This document shows positions 7,419 to 14,755 of a DNA stretch of 35,926 nucleotides, piece after piece. The stretch is from the NCBI GenBank assembly GCA_964589415.1, contig CAZPRQ010000004.1:1-35926 (forward strand), read 5' to 3'. The notes under the pieces were generated by a model that worked only from the letters and a program-made list of their open reading frames with translations, did not search any database and had not been told where the DNA came from. A program made the translations under genes and the position numbers. How positions within the stretch are numbered: the first letter of the stretch is position 1; every line of letters begins with the position of its first letter. Source of the DNA: CAZPRQ01 sp964589415 (GTDB lineage Bacteria; Patescibacteriota; Doudnabacteria; UBA920).

Positions 7419-7679
7419 AATGCATTTTTTTCACAGTTAAATCTGGTGGACAACAAAAGACAAATTCATATTGTTAGGGATCCGGAAGACAATAAAATAT
7501 TAGAAAGTGCCGTGGAAGCCAAAGCTGAATATTTAATCACGAACGACAACGACTTGCTGACCCTTAAAGAATATGACGACATAAGCATTGTAACCCCTCC
7601 CCAGTTTTGGGCAAAATACAAAGACGAAGGCATGGATTTGTGGAAACAATGGACTAATTTTATTTCAAACGGAAGATAA
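7419..7679 (+). CDS. PIN domain protein (COG1569/VapC-like), 5' end lost in assembly gap
   Basis: The C-terminal 86 residues of a PIN domain protein. VRDPEDNKILESAVEAKAEY followed by LITNDNDLLTLKEY and ISIVTPPQFW is the characteristic second half of the 'PIN family toxin' group, with acidic residues in DPEDN and NDNDLL expected to bind metal. The N-terminal half, with the first catalytic aspartate, would lie in the gap. Many relatives are toxins paired with a small antitoxin gene placed just upstream; if so, the antitoxin could also be in the gap. The frame agrees with the NYN fragment only by chance, since the gap length is arbitrary. The uvrD-like gene starts 31 nt downstream. Confidence 0.75.
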   Translation, partial: NAFFSQLNLVDNKRQIHIVRDPEDNKILESAVEAKAEYLITNDNDLLTLKEYDDISIVTPPQFWAKYKDEGMDLWKQWTNFISNGR

Positions 7680-7710
7680 CAGTCTTGTTTAAATCGCTCA
7701 CTCGTTTTTT

Positions 7711-10698
7711 ATGAAAGACTTGAAAAAAAACAAACCCAAAAGCAAGTCTCAAAAAAGCCCATTGTTGGACAACCTAAATTCGGAACAACTTCAAGCCGTA
7801 ACGCACAAAGAAGGGCCAATGCTTATTGTGGCCGGCGCCGGAACCGGCAAAACTACAGTAATTACCAGAAGAATAGCTTATTTGGCCGAACAAAAAATAG
7901 CAACCCTCGACTCCATTGCCGCGCTTACCTTTACCGAAAAAGCGGCTGGCGAAATGAAGGAAAGGGTGGATTTGCTGGTGCCTATGGGCTATTATGACAG
8001 TTGGATATGCACATTCCACGGTTTTTGTGAGCGAATACTAAAAAGTCATGCTTTGGATATTGGCTTGCCAACGGACTTCGAACTGTTGGACGAAGTTAAT
8101 CAATGGGTATTCGTACATAAAAATTTAAGTAATTTTGAACTGGATTACTACAAACCTCTGGGCAATCCGTCCAAATTTATAGACGCGCTTTTAAAGCACT
8201 TTTCACGCTGCAAAGACGAACTTATAAACCCGGAAGATTATTTAAACTTCGCCAACGAATTACAGCTTAATTCTGACCGGTCAAATCCGATCCAATTGAC
8301 AAAAAACGACAATAAGGAAACAAATGAGGGTTTGAACAACCAATCTGAAATTCAAAGGCTTTGCGAAATTGCCAATGCTTACCACACTTACCAAAAGCTC
8401 ATGCTTAAGCATGCCTATCTGGATTTCGGAGACTTAATAAATTATACAATCAGCTTATTTCAAAAGCGCCCGCACATTCTAAAATATTACCAAAATAAAT
8501 TTAAGCACATTTTGGTGGACGAATTTCAAGATACAAACTACGCGCAGTACCAGCTGGTTAGACTGCTTTCCGGCGGGCATAAAAATTTAGTGGTAGTAGG
8601 GGACGATGATCAGTCTATTTATAAATTTCGCGGAGCCAGTGTATCCAATATCATGAAATTCAAGGATGACTATCCGAATTTCCGGCAAATTACTTTAGTC
8701 CAAAATTATAGAAGCAGCCAGAATATTTTAGATTTGGCCTATAATTTCATTCAGCAAAATAATCCGGACAGGCTGGAGGTAAAATTAGCCATAGAAAAAA
8801 AATTGAAATCGACGAGTAAAGCCCAGGGGATTATTGGGGTTTTAGAAGCCGATGACCTTGCCGGGGAACTAAATTCTGTGGCAAATAAAATATTAGATAT
8901 TAAAGCCACAAAACCCGAAGCAACGTGGAATGATTTTGCCATCCTAATCCGCAGCAACTCGGCGGCAGACGAACTTTTACCAATTCTCGCTTCCAGAAAA
9001 ATACCATACACTTTTGTAGCCAATAAAGGCTTATACAAAAAACCAATTATTTTAGATGTTATTTCTTATTTTAAACTGCTTGAAAACGGGCATGATTCAA
9101 ACAGCTTATACAGAATACTATGCCTGCCAAAATTTCAACTCAGCCATGACGAACTTTCAACAATACTGGCATATGGCCATAAAAAAGCCCTCTCTCTATT
9201 TGACAGTATAAAACAATCTTCTGTCCTGCCTGAAATTGGACGAGAGGCTCAGAAACGAATCCAAACTCTTTTGAAATGCCTGGCTGACCACTCGACTCTC
9301 GCCAAAAAGCTTTCCGCCGCGGAATTAACGGTGCAACTAATAAGAGATCTGGGTATAGATGAAAAATTACGCGAAGATACAGCGGAGAATGCGGACAACA
9401 GGGAGCTAATGGAACAATTTTATAAAAAAATTGAAGCTTTTGAACAGCATAATGACGATACAAGCCTGCATAATTTTTTAACAACATTGGATCTGGAAAT
9501 CCAGGCAGGCTTTGAGGGCAGCATAAAACTCGATCCCAACATTGGACCGGAAAGCCTTAAAGTAATGACTGTCCACGCTGCAAAGGGCTTGGAATTTAAT
9601 TACGTTTTTATTATAAATATGGTTGAACAGCGGTTTCCGACGCGCGAAAAAAGCGACCTAATTGATATACCCGATACTCTGGTAAAAGACATTTTACCAG
9701 AGGGGGATTTCCATTTACAGGAAGAGCGGAGGCTTTTTTACGTTGCGATTACCAGGGCAAAGAGCCAAATCTATTTATCTTGGTCAAAGGATTACGGGGG
9801 TTCCAGGACAAAAAAACCATCGCAATTCCTTATAGAAACCGGCCTTGTACCGAGTGAAAAGACAAATAAAGCCACGGGGAAAGTTATTTTTACCCGGCCC
9901 ATGAGTCAGCAAACTAAATTACTTGTTTTACCAACTAAATTTTCTTACTCCCAGTTAAACGACTTTGAAACTTGTCCTTTAAAATACAAATACCAGCATT
10001 ATTTAAAATTACCGGTACCGGGTTCATGCCATACAAGCTTTGGACAAACCATTCATAAAGTTTTTGAAGAATATTTAAAAACATATAAAAATTCTTTAGA
10101 TTTCCCGCAACAGGATTTATTTCAAAAATCGGACAAAAACCCGCAGCCCCTGCCAGAATTCAATCTATTGGAAAATTTATATAAAAAATGCTGGGTGGAT
10201 GACTGGTATAAAGACCGAGCCCAAAAAGAAAATTATAGGGCATTGGGAGCTAAAATGCTGAAAATTTTTTATGACTCCCTAAAGAACAACCCTTTTATAC
10301 CCAAATATATAGAAAAATTTTTTCAGCTAAAGCTGGGTGAGTATACTTTTGTCGGAAAAATTGACAGGGCGGACCAACTGGAAAATGGGATTGAAATATT
10401 GGATTATAAAACTGGCAAAGTGCCAAAATCCGGAAAGGATTTGGATCAATTGTACATATACCAATGGGCAGCACGGGAATTTTTGAATGAAAACGTAATT
10501 TCTCTAAAATATTGGTATTTGCAGGAAAACCATTTCCTAAATGAAAAATTGGCCGATGATAAAAAAATTCAATTACTAAAGGAAAAATTGTTGCAGTTAA
10601 TTCAAGCAATTATAGAAACTACGAAGTACGATTTATTTAGTGAAGTACATAAAAAAACTCGTGATCATAAATGTGAATTTGAATCCCTGGAACGATAA
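7711..10698 (+). CDS. UvrD/PcrA-type helicase fused to a PD-(D/E)XK (RecB-like) nuclease
   Basis: 995 residues. Superfamily 1 helicase motifs run in order: Walker A AGAGTGKT (about 41-48), FTEKAAGEMKER (Ia), LVDEFQDTN (II, about 267), GDDDQSIYKFRGA (III), VQNYRSS (IV), TVHAAKGLEF (V, about 618) and LFYVAITRAK (VI, about 675). From about 742 a RecB-family nuclease domain follows with FSYSQLNDFETCPLKYKY, FGQTIHKVFEEYL, and the catalytic pieces GKIDRAD and ILDYKTGK (about 881-908). The architecture resembles AddA or the ATP-dependent exonucleases common in Patescibacteria and suggests double-strand break processing or repair. The last residues, DHKCEFESLER, look like a remnant of an Fe-S cysteine cluster: one Cys remains there besides the one in ETCPLKY. 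Confidence 0.9.
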   Translation: MKDLKKNKPKSKSQKSPLLDNLNSEQLQAVTHKEGPMLIVAGAGTGKTTVITRRIAYLAEQKIATLDSIAALTFTEKAAGEMKERVDLLVPMGYYDSWICTFHGFCERILKSHALDIGLPTDFELLDEVNQWVFVHKNLSNFELDYYKPLGNPSKFIDALLKHFSRCKDELINPEDYLNFANELQLNSDRSNPIQLTKNDNKETNEGLNNQSEIQRLCEIANAYHTYQKLMLKHAYLDFGDLINYTISLFQKRPHILKYYQNKFKHILVDEFQDTNYAQYQLVRLLSGGHKNLVVVGDDDQSIYKFRGASVSNIMKFKDDYPNFRQITLVQNYRSSQNILDLAYNFIQQNNPDRLEVKLAIEKKLKSTSKAQGIIGVLEADDLAGELNSVANKILDIKATKPEATWNDFAILIRSNSAADELLPILASRKIPYTFVANKGLYKKPIILDVISYFKLLENGHDSNSLYRILCLPKFQLSHDELSTILAYGHKKALSLFDSIKQSSVLPEIGREAQKRIQTLLKCLADHSTLAKKLSAAELTVQLIRDLGIDEKLREDTAENADNRELMEQFYKKIEAFEQHNDDTSLHNFLTTLDLEIQAGFEGSIKLDPNIGPESLKVMTVHAAKGLEFNYVFIINMVEQRFPTREKSDLIDIPDTLVKDILPEGDFHLQEERRLFYVAITRAKSQIYLSWSKDYGGSRTKKPSQFLIETGLVPSEKTNKATGKVIFTRPMSQQTKLLVLPTKFSYSQLNDFETCPLKYKYQHYLKLPVPGSCHTSFGQTIHKVFEEYLKTYKNSLDFPQQDLFQKSDKNPQPLPEFNLLENLYKKCWVDDWYKDRAQKENYRALGAKMLKIFYDSLKNNPFIPKYIEKFFQLKLGEYTFVGKIDRADQLENGIEILDYKTGKVPKSGKDLDQLYIYQWAAREFLNENVISLKYWYLQENHFLNEKLADDKKIQLLKEKLLQLIQAIIETTKYDLFSEVHKKTRDHKCEFESLER

Positions 10699-10716
10699 GA
10701 AAATTTTCCTAATTTA

Positions 10717-10725
10717 TGGTATAAT
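10717..10725 (+). promoter_or_regulatory. Extended -10 promoter immediately before a start codon
   Basis: TGG-TATAAT (10717-10725) is an extended -10 element. The ATG at 10730 follows after 4 nt, so transcription would begin at or just inside the start codon, giving a leaderless mRNA for the two-gene unit 10730-12631. Confidence 0.65.
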
Positions 10726-10729
10726 ACAT

Positions 10730-11104
10730 ATGGCTTTTCAACCAAAACAACAATTGGCAATAATACTTACCAGTACAGGCCTGTCAATTTTTTCACTGCT
10801 TTGCGTCATGTTTTTTTCTGAACCATCCAGTGCCGGTAAGGGAGGGTTTATAGTTTTATATACGAGCGTGTTTATAGCTATATTGGGCATAGCCACGGCC
10901 TTGGGCTTAGGATTAAGAAGAAAATGGTTTCCTTCTATTTACGTAAAAGATTTATCAACAAGCTTTAGGCAAGCCTTTTTTACGGCTCTTTTAACTGTCT
11001 CGTTGCTTTTTTTACAATCACAATCACTGCTGTATTGGTGGGTTAGCACCCCTTTATTATTATTATTCTTTTTTTTGGAAATATTTTTACACCTGGAATC
11101 CTAA
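10730..11104 (+). CDS. Small membrane protein of unknown function
   Basis: 124 residues, not recognised. There are four hydrophobic segments, roughly 9-28, 38-60, 80-98 and 100-120, separated by short basic loops (GLRRKWFPS). The frame is open further upstream, but that stretch overlaps the end of the helicase gene and lacks family-like features. The ATG at 10730 is preferred because an extended -10 box lies just before it. The stop codon is directly followed by the start of the next gene with no gap, so the two are translationally linked. It may help place or export the partner, which has a single membrane anchor; this is inference. Confidence 0.65.
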   Translation: MAFQPKQQLAIILTSTGLSIFSLLCVMFFSEPSSAGKGGFIVLYTSVFIAILGIATALGLGLRRKWFPSIYVKDLSTSFRQAFFTALLTVSLLFLQSQSLLYWWVSTPLLLLFFFLEIFLHLES

Positions 11105-12631
11105 ATGGAAAACAAACAAACAATAGGGCCAAGTCCGCAAACCGTAAAATCGGCCATAAATGCCAGTTCTGGCATAACTGAGAATTCTCAAAACAATCTC
11201 TCAATTGAGGAGGATTTGGTTTTTTACAATGTCATGCCAAAAACTTCAAACACCAACACCCCACTGGTAAGTTCTAAGATTAAGGTCCAAAGCTCAGAAA
11301 TCAAGCCTAAAAATTCAAAAATTTTAGAAGTTTGGAAAAAATACTATAAATTTATATTAGGAGGGGTTGTCATAATTATTTTAGGAGTTGGCACATATTT
11401 TGTTATAAACAATTTCTTTTCTAAAACAGAGGAGCAAAGCATACTGGTAGTCAACCCGCAGGGCTCTGAATTACCCAATGAATCTAAAGGCAACAACAAC
11501 GAAGCAGAAAACATAACTCTCCAACCTGCATGGAAGGAATGGTTAATAAAATATTTCGACACGGAAACATGTTCTGACGAAAAACTTTGCGGTCCGGACG
11601 CGGATGCGGAAAATGACGGCCTAAATAACGAAGAGGAATATAATACCGGCACAGATCCGAACAATAAAGATTCGGACCAAGATGGCATTTCGGATGGCGA
11701 TGAAATGCACGTATTTTTAAGTAACCCCTTGCAGAGCCATACCGCTAAAGACCACCAGTACTCTGACGCGGACTTTATTATAGGCGCCTATAATATAATT
11801 AATCCCGCAAACAAGTACACGCCGCAGGAACTTGAGGCTATTCTTGAACGTATGGTTAAATACGGGCTTCACCAACCAACGGTAAATACGGTTTCCCCCG
11901 CTGTACTGGAAAACGTTTACAAATATACTTCTCCGGCGGCAGATGAGCCGCAAAAGGAAAATGTTGAGGCAAAAGTTGAGCAAAGCAGTTTGCCCGACAA
12001 TATTGACAAATCCGCTTCCGCCAAACAAGACCGTGACACCCAACGCAGCAATACCATAAAAACAATCAGCATGGCTTTAATTAAATTTCATGCGGACAGG
12101 AATGAATACCCAAAGACTTCCGATTTTTTGAACCTGGCTGAGCAAATAAAACCGTACAACAGGGTAGCCACAAACCCCATAGACCCAATAAACCGTGAAC
12201 CCTTTGTTTATGCCTATGCTTTAAGTGAAGACCAAACAGATTTTGTTTTGACTTTTTACAGCGAAACCCAGGAACAATTAATTAAAATACGTTCGGCGGA
12301 CGGAAAAAAGTATCTTGATTCGGAAAAAGCCTCTCAATTCGACGAGCAACGAAAGTCAGACCTGGAAATGATTCGTAGCGCGCTACTTTTATACTCCAGT
12401 GCCAACGCATCGGGCACCCAGGACTATGTATTTCCCACCGAATCGAAATATAAAACAGAAATTGTGCCTAAATACCTTACGGCAGTGCCAAAGGAACCAA
12501 AAAATGAACAAGATTATGAATACCGCGTGGGTCAAACCTTTAACTCCTTTACTTTAAAATCTCCTCTAGATGCCCCGCCATCCGGCTACAGCGGATACTT
12601 GTGCAATCAGGAAGAATGCCGATATTATTAA
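11105..12631 (+). CDS. Membrane-anchored protein with calcium-type repeats and two pseudopilin-like modules
   Basis: 508 residues. A cytoplasmic N-terminal region of about 75 residues is followed by one membrane helix (FILGGVVIIILGVGTYFVI, about 82-101) and a long outside part. Residues about 158-200 contain an acidic repeat DADAENDGLNNEEEYNTGTD...DSDQDGISDGDE, the DxDxDG pattern of thrombospondin type 3/EF-hand-like calcium sites. Further on, two stretches (about 305-395 and 415-500) each start with an Arg/Asp-rich helix (QDRDTQRSNTIKTISMALIKF; DEQRKSDLEMIRSALLLY) and continue with Pro/Tyr-rich segments, resembling type II/IV pseudopilin C-terminal domains. A cell-surface role is likely. The exact function is unknown. 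Directly adjoins the preceding small membrane protein. Confidence 0.7.
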   Translation: MENKQTIGPSPQTVKSAINASSGITENSQNNLSIEEDLVFYNVMPKTSNTNTPLVSSKIKVQSSEIKPKNSKILEVWKKYYKFILGGVVIIILGVGTYFVINNFFSKTEEQSILVVNPQGSELPNESKGNNNEAENITLQPAWKEWLIKYFDTETCSDEKLCGPDADAENDGLNNEEEYNTGTDPNNKDSDQDGISDGDEMHVFLSNPLQSHTAKDHQYSDADFIIGAYNIINPANKYTPQELEAILERMVKYGLHQPTVNTVSPAVLENVYKYTSPAADEPQKENVEAKVEQSSLPDNIDKSASAKQDRDTQRSNTIKTISMALIKFHADRNEYPKTSDFLNLAEQIKPYNRVATNPIDPINREPFVYAYALSEDQTDFVLTFYSETQEQLIKIRSADGKKYLDSEKASQFDEQRKSDLEMIRSALLLYSSANASGTQDYVFPTESKYKTEIVPKYLTAVPKEPKNEQDYEYRVGQTFNSFTLKSPLDAPPSGYSGYLCNQEECRYY

Positions 12632-12645
12632 ATAAAATTGACCAT

Positions 12646-12723
12646 AATTAAGTAAAATTAAATATAATTTATTCCATTCAATTTTACTTAATTTTATTTA
12701 TTTTTAATTAATTTTACTTAATT
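12646..12723. repeat. AT-rich 14-bp repeat, one inverted and two direct copies
   Basis: AATTAAGTAAAATT (12646-12659) is followed by two copies of its reverse complement AATTTTACTTAATT (12680-12693 and 12710-12723), the last ending 3 bp before the TTG start of the tRNA-binding gene. The first copy can pair with either of the others, allowing two alternative hairpins in the transcript. Confidence 0.75.
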
Positions 12724-12726
12724 ACC

Positions 12727-13137
12727 TTGAATTTTCTAACAAAACTCTTCGGCTTAAAAAAATTAAACTTTAATAATATAGTGGCCGCTCGTGTAGTTGC
12801 TGCGGAAAAGCACCCTAACGCGGACAGGTTGAGGGTTATTAAACTTGACGTGGGGGATAAAATAATCGAACCGGTAGTCTGCGGGGCTTTCAATTTTGGC
12901 ATTGGTGATATGGTGGCTTTAGCTTTACCGGGAGCCAACATCCCAAAAAATATTCATGATGAAAAACATTTACAGTTTGTACTCCAAAAAGCCAAAATCA
13001 GGGGAGTGGAAAGCCAAGGTATGATTTGCGCGGCTTTTGAGCTAGGCATTGGCCCCTTGTCCGAAAAGCCTGAAATAATGCTTTTACAGAACAATGTTAA
13101 ACCGGGTAGCCAATTTGAAGAAAAAATGATAAAATGA
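12727..13137 (+). CDS. Stand-alone tRNA-binding (EMAP/OB-fold) domain, PheT N-terminal type
   Basis: 136 residues that match the tRNA-binding domain normally found at the N terminus of bacterial PheRS beta. The signature parts are VVAAEKHPNADRLRVIKLDVGD, PVVCGAFNFGIGDMVALALPGA, KAKIRGVESQGMICAAFELGIG and a final PGSQF. Nothing of the rest of PheT follows. The start is a TTG, since no ATG is available before the domain. The gene directly precedes pheS, its TGA lies in a short hairpin and a palindromic repeat fills the gap. It would bind tRNA, most simply as a helper of the adjacent PheRS, similar in idea to the free Trbp111/CsaA proteins, but the sequence resembles the PheT module rather than those. 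Confidence 0.8.
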   Translation: MNFLTKLFGLKKLNFNNIVAARVVAAEKHPNADRLRVIKLDVGDKIIEPVVCGAFNFGIGDMVALALPGANIPKNIHDEKHLQFVLQKAKIRGVESQGMICAAFELGIGPLSEKPEIMLLQNNVKPGSQFEEKMIK

Positions 13138-13154
13138 CACAAAATTCATTTTTG

Positions 13155-13247
13155 TGTCATCCCGGAATCCCACTTTGTTGGGATATCCGGGATCTAGTAA
13201 ATAGATTCCGGATATCCTTTAGATGCATTCAGGATTCCGGAATGACA
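13155..13247. repeat. Nested palindromic repeat, family A copy 1
   Basis: A 93-bp element bounded by TGTCATCCCGGAATCC and GGATTCCGGAATGACA (15 of 16 pair). Inside is a second near-perfect hairpin, GGATATCCGGGATCTA with TAGATTCCGGATATCC, so the element folds into one long interrupted stem. It ends 9 nt before the pheS ATG, and its edge supplies the AGGA that may serve as Shine-Dalgarno. It is readable in the pheS frame without stops. Other copies are at 14418, 17957 and 27719. Confidence 0.9.
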
Positions 13248-13256
13248 GGAAAAAAT

Positions 13257-14399
13257 ATGTCCCAAAACATCATCATCGACACATCCGAAGAACAGCGCCT
13301 GAAAAAGGAGCTGGAAAAACGCACGGACTTTGAAGCCCAAAGGATCAGGCGGTATTTAAGCATGCCCGATTTGTCGCGTGATACGGAAAGCCCAGTTGCC
13401 GAAATTGTTAAAAGGATTTTGGCCAGCGATTATTTTAAAGAATTGGACACCATCCAAACGCCAGAAATTTTACCGGCTGACATAAGTTTCGACTTGTTTG
13501 ATTTCCCGGCAAACCATCCGGCCAGAAGCAAAAGCGATACTTACTATGTTGATGACAAAAATATTTTACGCACTCATACCACCACAATGTGGTACTACTA
13601 TTTAAATGACGCGGGCGTAAAGGAAAGAATTGCCGCCAATATGCCTGTCGGATGTTTTAGTTTCGGCAAAGTTTACCGCAAAGACGAAATAGACAGGAAA
13701 CATATGAATGTCTTTCATCAAATTGACGGCTGGTATCTGTCGCCAAAGGCAGTTAAAACAATCACCAAAACCGATTTGGAAGAATCGTTGGGTAACATAG
13801 CTAAGGCCGTATTCGGACCCGCTGCTAAATTTAGACTAAATCCTGACACATTCCCTTACACCGATCCGTCCTTGGAAATGGAAGTGGAAATTGGCGGCAA
13901 GTGGATTGAGGTAACGGGTTGTGGCGTAGTTAAAAACACAGTACTGGAAAAAATGGGTGTGGATTCAAAAAATTATACCGGCTGGGCTTTTGGCTTTGGC
14001 CTGGAAAGGCTGGCAATTGCCAGTATGGACTTGCCTGACATCCGTCTCTTGTGGAGTGATGATCCGCGGGTAAAAAAACAGTTAAAGCTCGGGCAAAAAT
14101 TTGTAGAAGTAAGCAAGTTCCCGCCTGTCATACGCGACATTTCTTTCATTGTAAAAAAGGATTTTGTGCCCAATGATTATTTTGATTTAATCCGCGAAAT
14201 TGGTAAGGACTTAGTGGAGCAGGTGGAGCTCTTGGACAAATACGAGAACGCGGAAAAATTTGGAGAAGACAGGATAAGCTATACCTACCGAGTACTTTAC
14301 AGAAGCCCGGAACGAACACTAAAAGCTGAGGAAGTTGAGCCCTTACAAAACAAACTTTATGAAGAAACTAAGGTAATTTATAACGCGGAGTTGAGGTAG
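13257..14399 (+). CDS. pheS: Phenylalanyl-tRNA synthetase alpha-type catalytic domain fused to FDX-ACB
   Basis: 380 residues. Class II core: PANHPARSKSDTYY and ILRTHTT (motif 1 side), FGKVYRKDEIDRKHMNVFHQIDG (motif 2, about 136-158), EVTGCGVV, and FGFGLERLAI with DIRLLWSDDPR (motif 3, about 245). The canonical PheS protein ends here, but this one continues from about 288 (KFPPVIRDISFIV) into a full FDX-ACB anticodon-binding domain ending in NAELR, the part normally at the C terminus of PheT. This is the domain order of monomeric mitochondrial PheRS. The coiled-coil N-terminal arm of bacterial PheS is very short. ATG 13257 is chosen; the frame is also open from 13134 through a repeat element, which would add 41 residues of no known kind. 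Confidence 0.88.
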   Translation: MSQNIIIDTSEEQRLKKELEKRTDFEAQRIRRYLSMPDLSRDTESPVAEIVKRILASDYFKELDTIQTPEILPADISFDLFDFPANHPARSKSDTYYVDDKNILRTHTTTMWYYYLNDAGVKERIAANMPVGCFSFGKVYRKDEIDRKHMNVFHQIDGWYLSPKAVKTITKTDLEESLGNIAKAVFGPAAKFRLNPDTFPYTDPSLEMEVEIGGKWIEVTGCGVVKNTVLEKMGVDSKNYTGWAFGFGLERLAIASMDLPDIRLLWSDDPRVKKQLKLGQKFVEVSKFPPVIRDISFIVKKDFVPNDYFDLIREIGKDLVEQVELLDKYENAEKFGEDRISYTYRVLYRSPERTLKAEEVEPLQNKLYEETKVIYNAELR

Positions 14400-14417
14400 G
14401 TTTTCTTTTTGTATTTC

Positions 14418-14517
14418 TGTCATCCCGGAATTGTAAGTGCATCCGAACAATATCCGGGATCCAGTTTTTTCAATAGATCTGGATTCCGGATCTCGGACGC
14501 ACTCGTCCGGAATGACA
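14418..14517. repeat. Nested palindromic repeat, family A copy 2
   Basis: A 100-bp element with ends TGTCATCCCGGAAT and CCGGAATGACA, and inner arms ATCCGGGATCCAG and CTGGATTCCGGAT. It starts 18 bp after the pheS stop. The right part (CTCGGACGCACTCG) is almost the same as in copy 4 at 27719. Confidence 0.9.
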
Positions 14518-14570
14518 GGGAAGGGGGCTGCGCAAGATACAAAATGTTGATAACTTTTGCATCAAATTTC

Positions 14571-14602
14571 TTTAAAGCCCAAACCTAAGTTTGGGCTTTA
14601 AA
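14571..14602. terminator. Strong hairpin downstream of pheS
   Basis: TTTAAAGCCCAAAC (14571-14584), loop CTAA, GTTTGGGCTTTAAA (14589-14602): a perfect 14-bp stem with A/T ends. It lacks a long U-tract after the stem, so terminator function is probable but not certain. Its style matches the hairpin at 31499. Confidence 0.6.
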
Positions 14603-14631
14603 TTTGGCTTAAATAAAAGAAAAATAAACCT

Positions 14632-14683
14632 TTATTCACCTAGAATTTTTAGCAATATTATGCTAAAATAATTAGGTGAATAA
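14632..14683 (+). promoter_or_regulatory. Long stem-loop with extended -10 promoter before gyrB
   Basis: Outer arms TTATTCACCTA (14632-14642) and TAGGTGAATAA (14673-14683), inner arms TTTTAGCA (14647-14654) and TGCTAAAA (14661-14668). The descending inner arm contains TGC-TAAAAT (14661-14669), an extended -10 element. As DNA the dyad could respond to supercoiling, which would suit gyrB autoregulation; this is inference. Confidence 0.5.
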
Positions 14684-14755
14684 TAAGAGAAAATCATACA
14701 CTAAATAATTAGACCTTGCGGTATCGAGCCTCACTTGCTTGATGCTATTTAATTT

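Larger units (their letters stand above)
14400..14755. other. Intergenic region pheS-gyrB with three stem-loops
   Basis: These 356 bp hold the second copy of repeat family A (14418-14517), a 14-bp-stem hairpin (14571-14602), a long hairpin (14632-14683) containing a promoter candidate, and about 70 nt of leader before the gyrB ATG. No coding sequence is supported. Confidence 0.7.

Noticed and set aside
6975..7679. A single 234-residue NYN-PIN fusion protein
   Set aside because: The joining segment is 100 N, and the two sides are halves of two different families; the common frame is chance.
10640..10729. N-terminal extension of the small membrane protein into the helicase gene
   Set aside because: An extended -10 promoter sits just before the ATG at 10730, and the extension overlaps the helicase frame.
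13138..13256. T-box or other riboswitch before pheS (and similar leaders before lysS and serS)
   Set aside because: No T-box antiterminator bulge or specifier loop pattern is visible; the structures are dispersed repeats found also away from synthetase genes.
14700..14755. tRNA-like or small RNA gene in the gyrB leader
   Set aside because: There is a weak ATCGAGC/GCTTGAT pairing but no cloverleaf, T-loop or CCA end.
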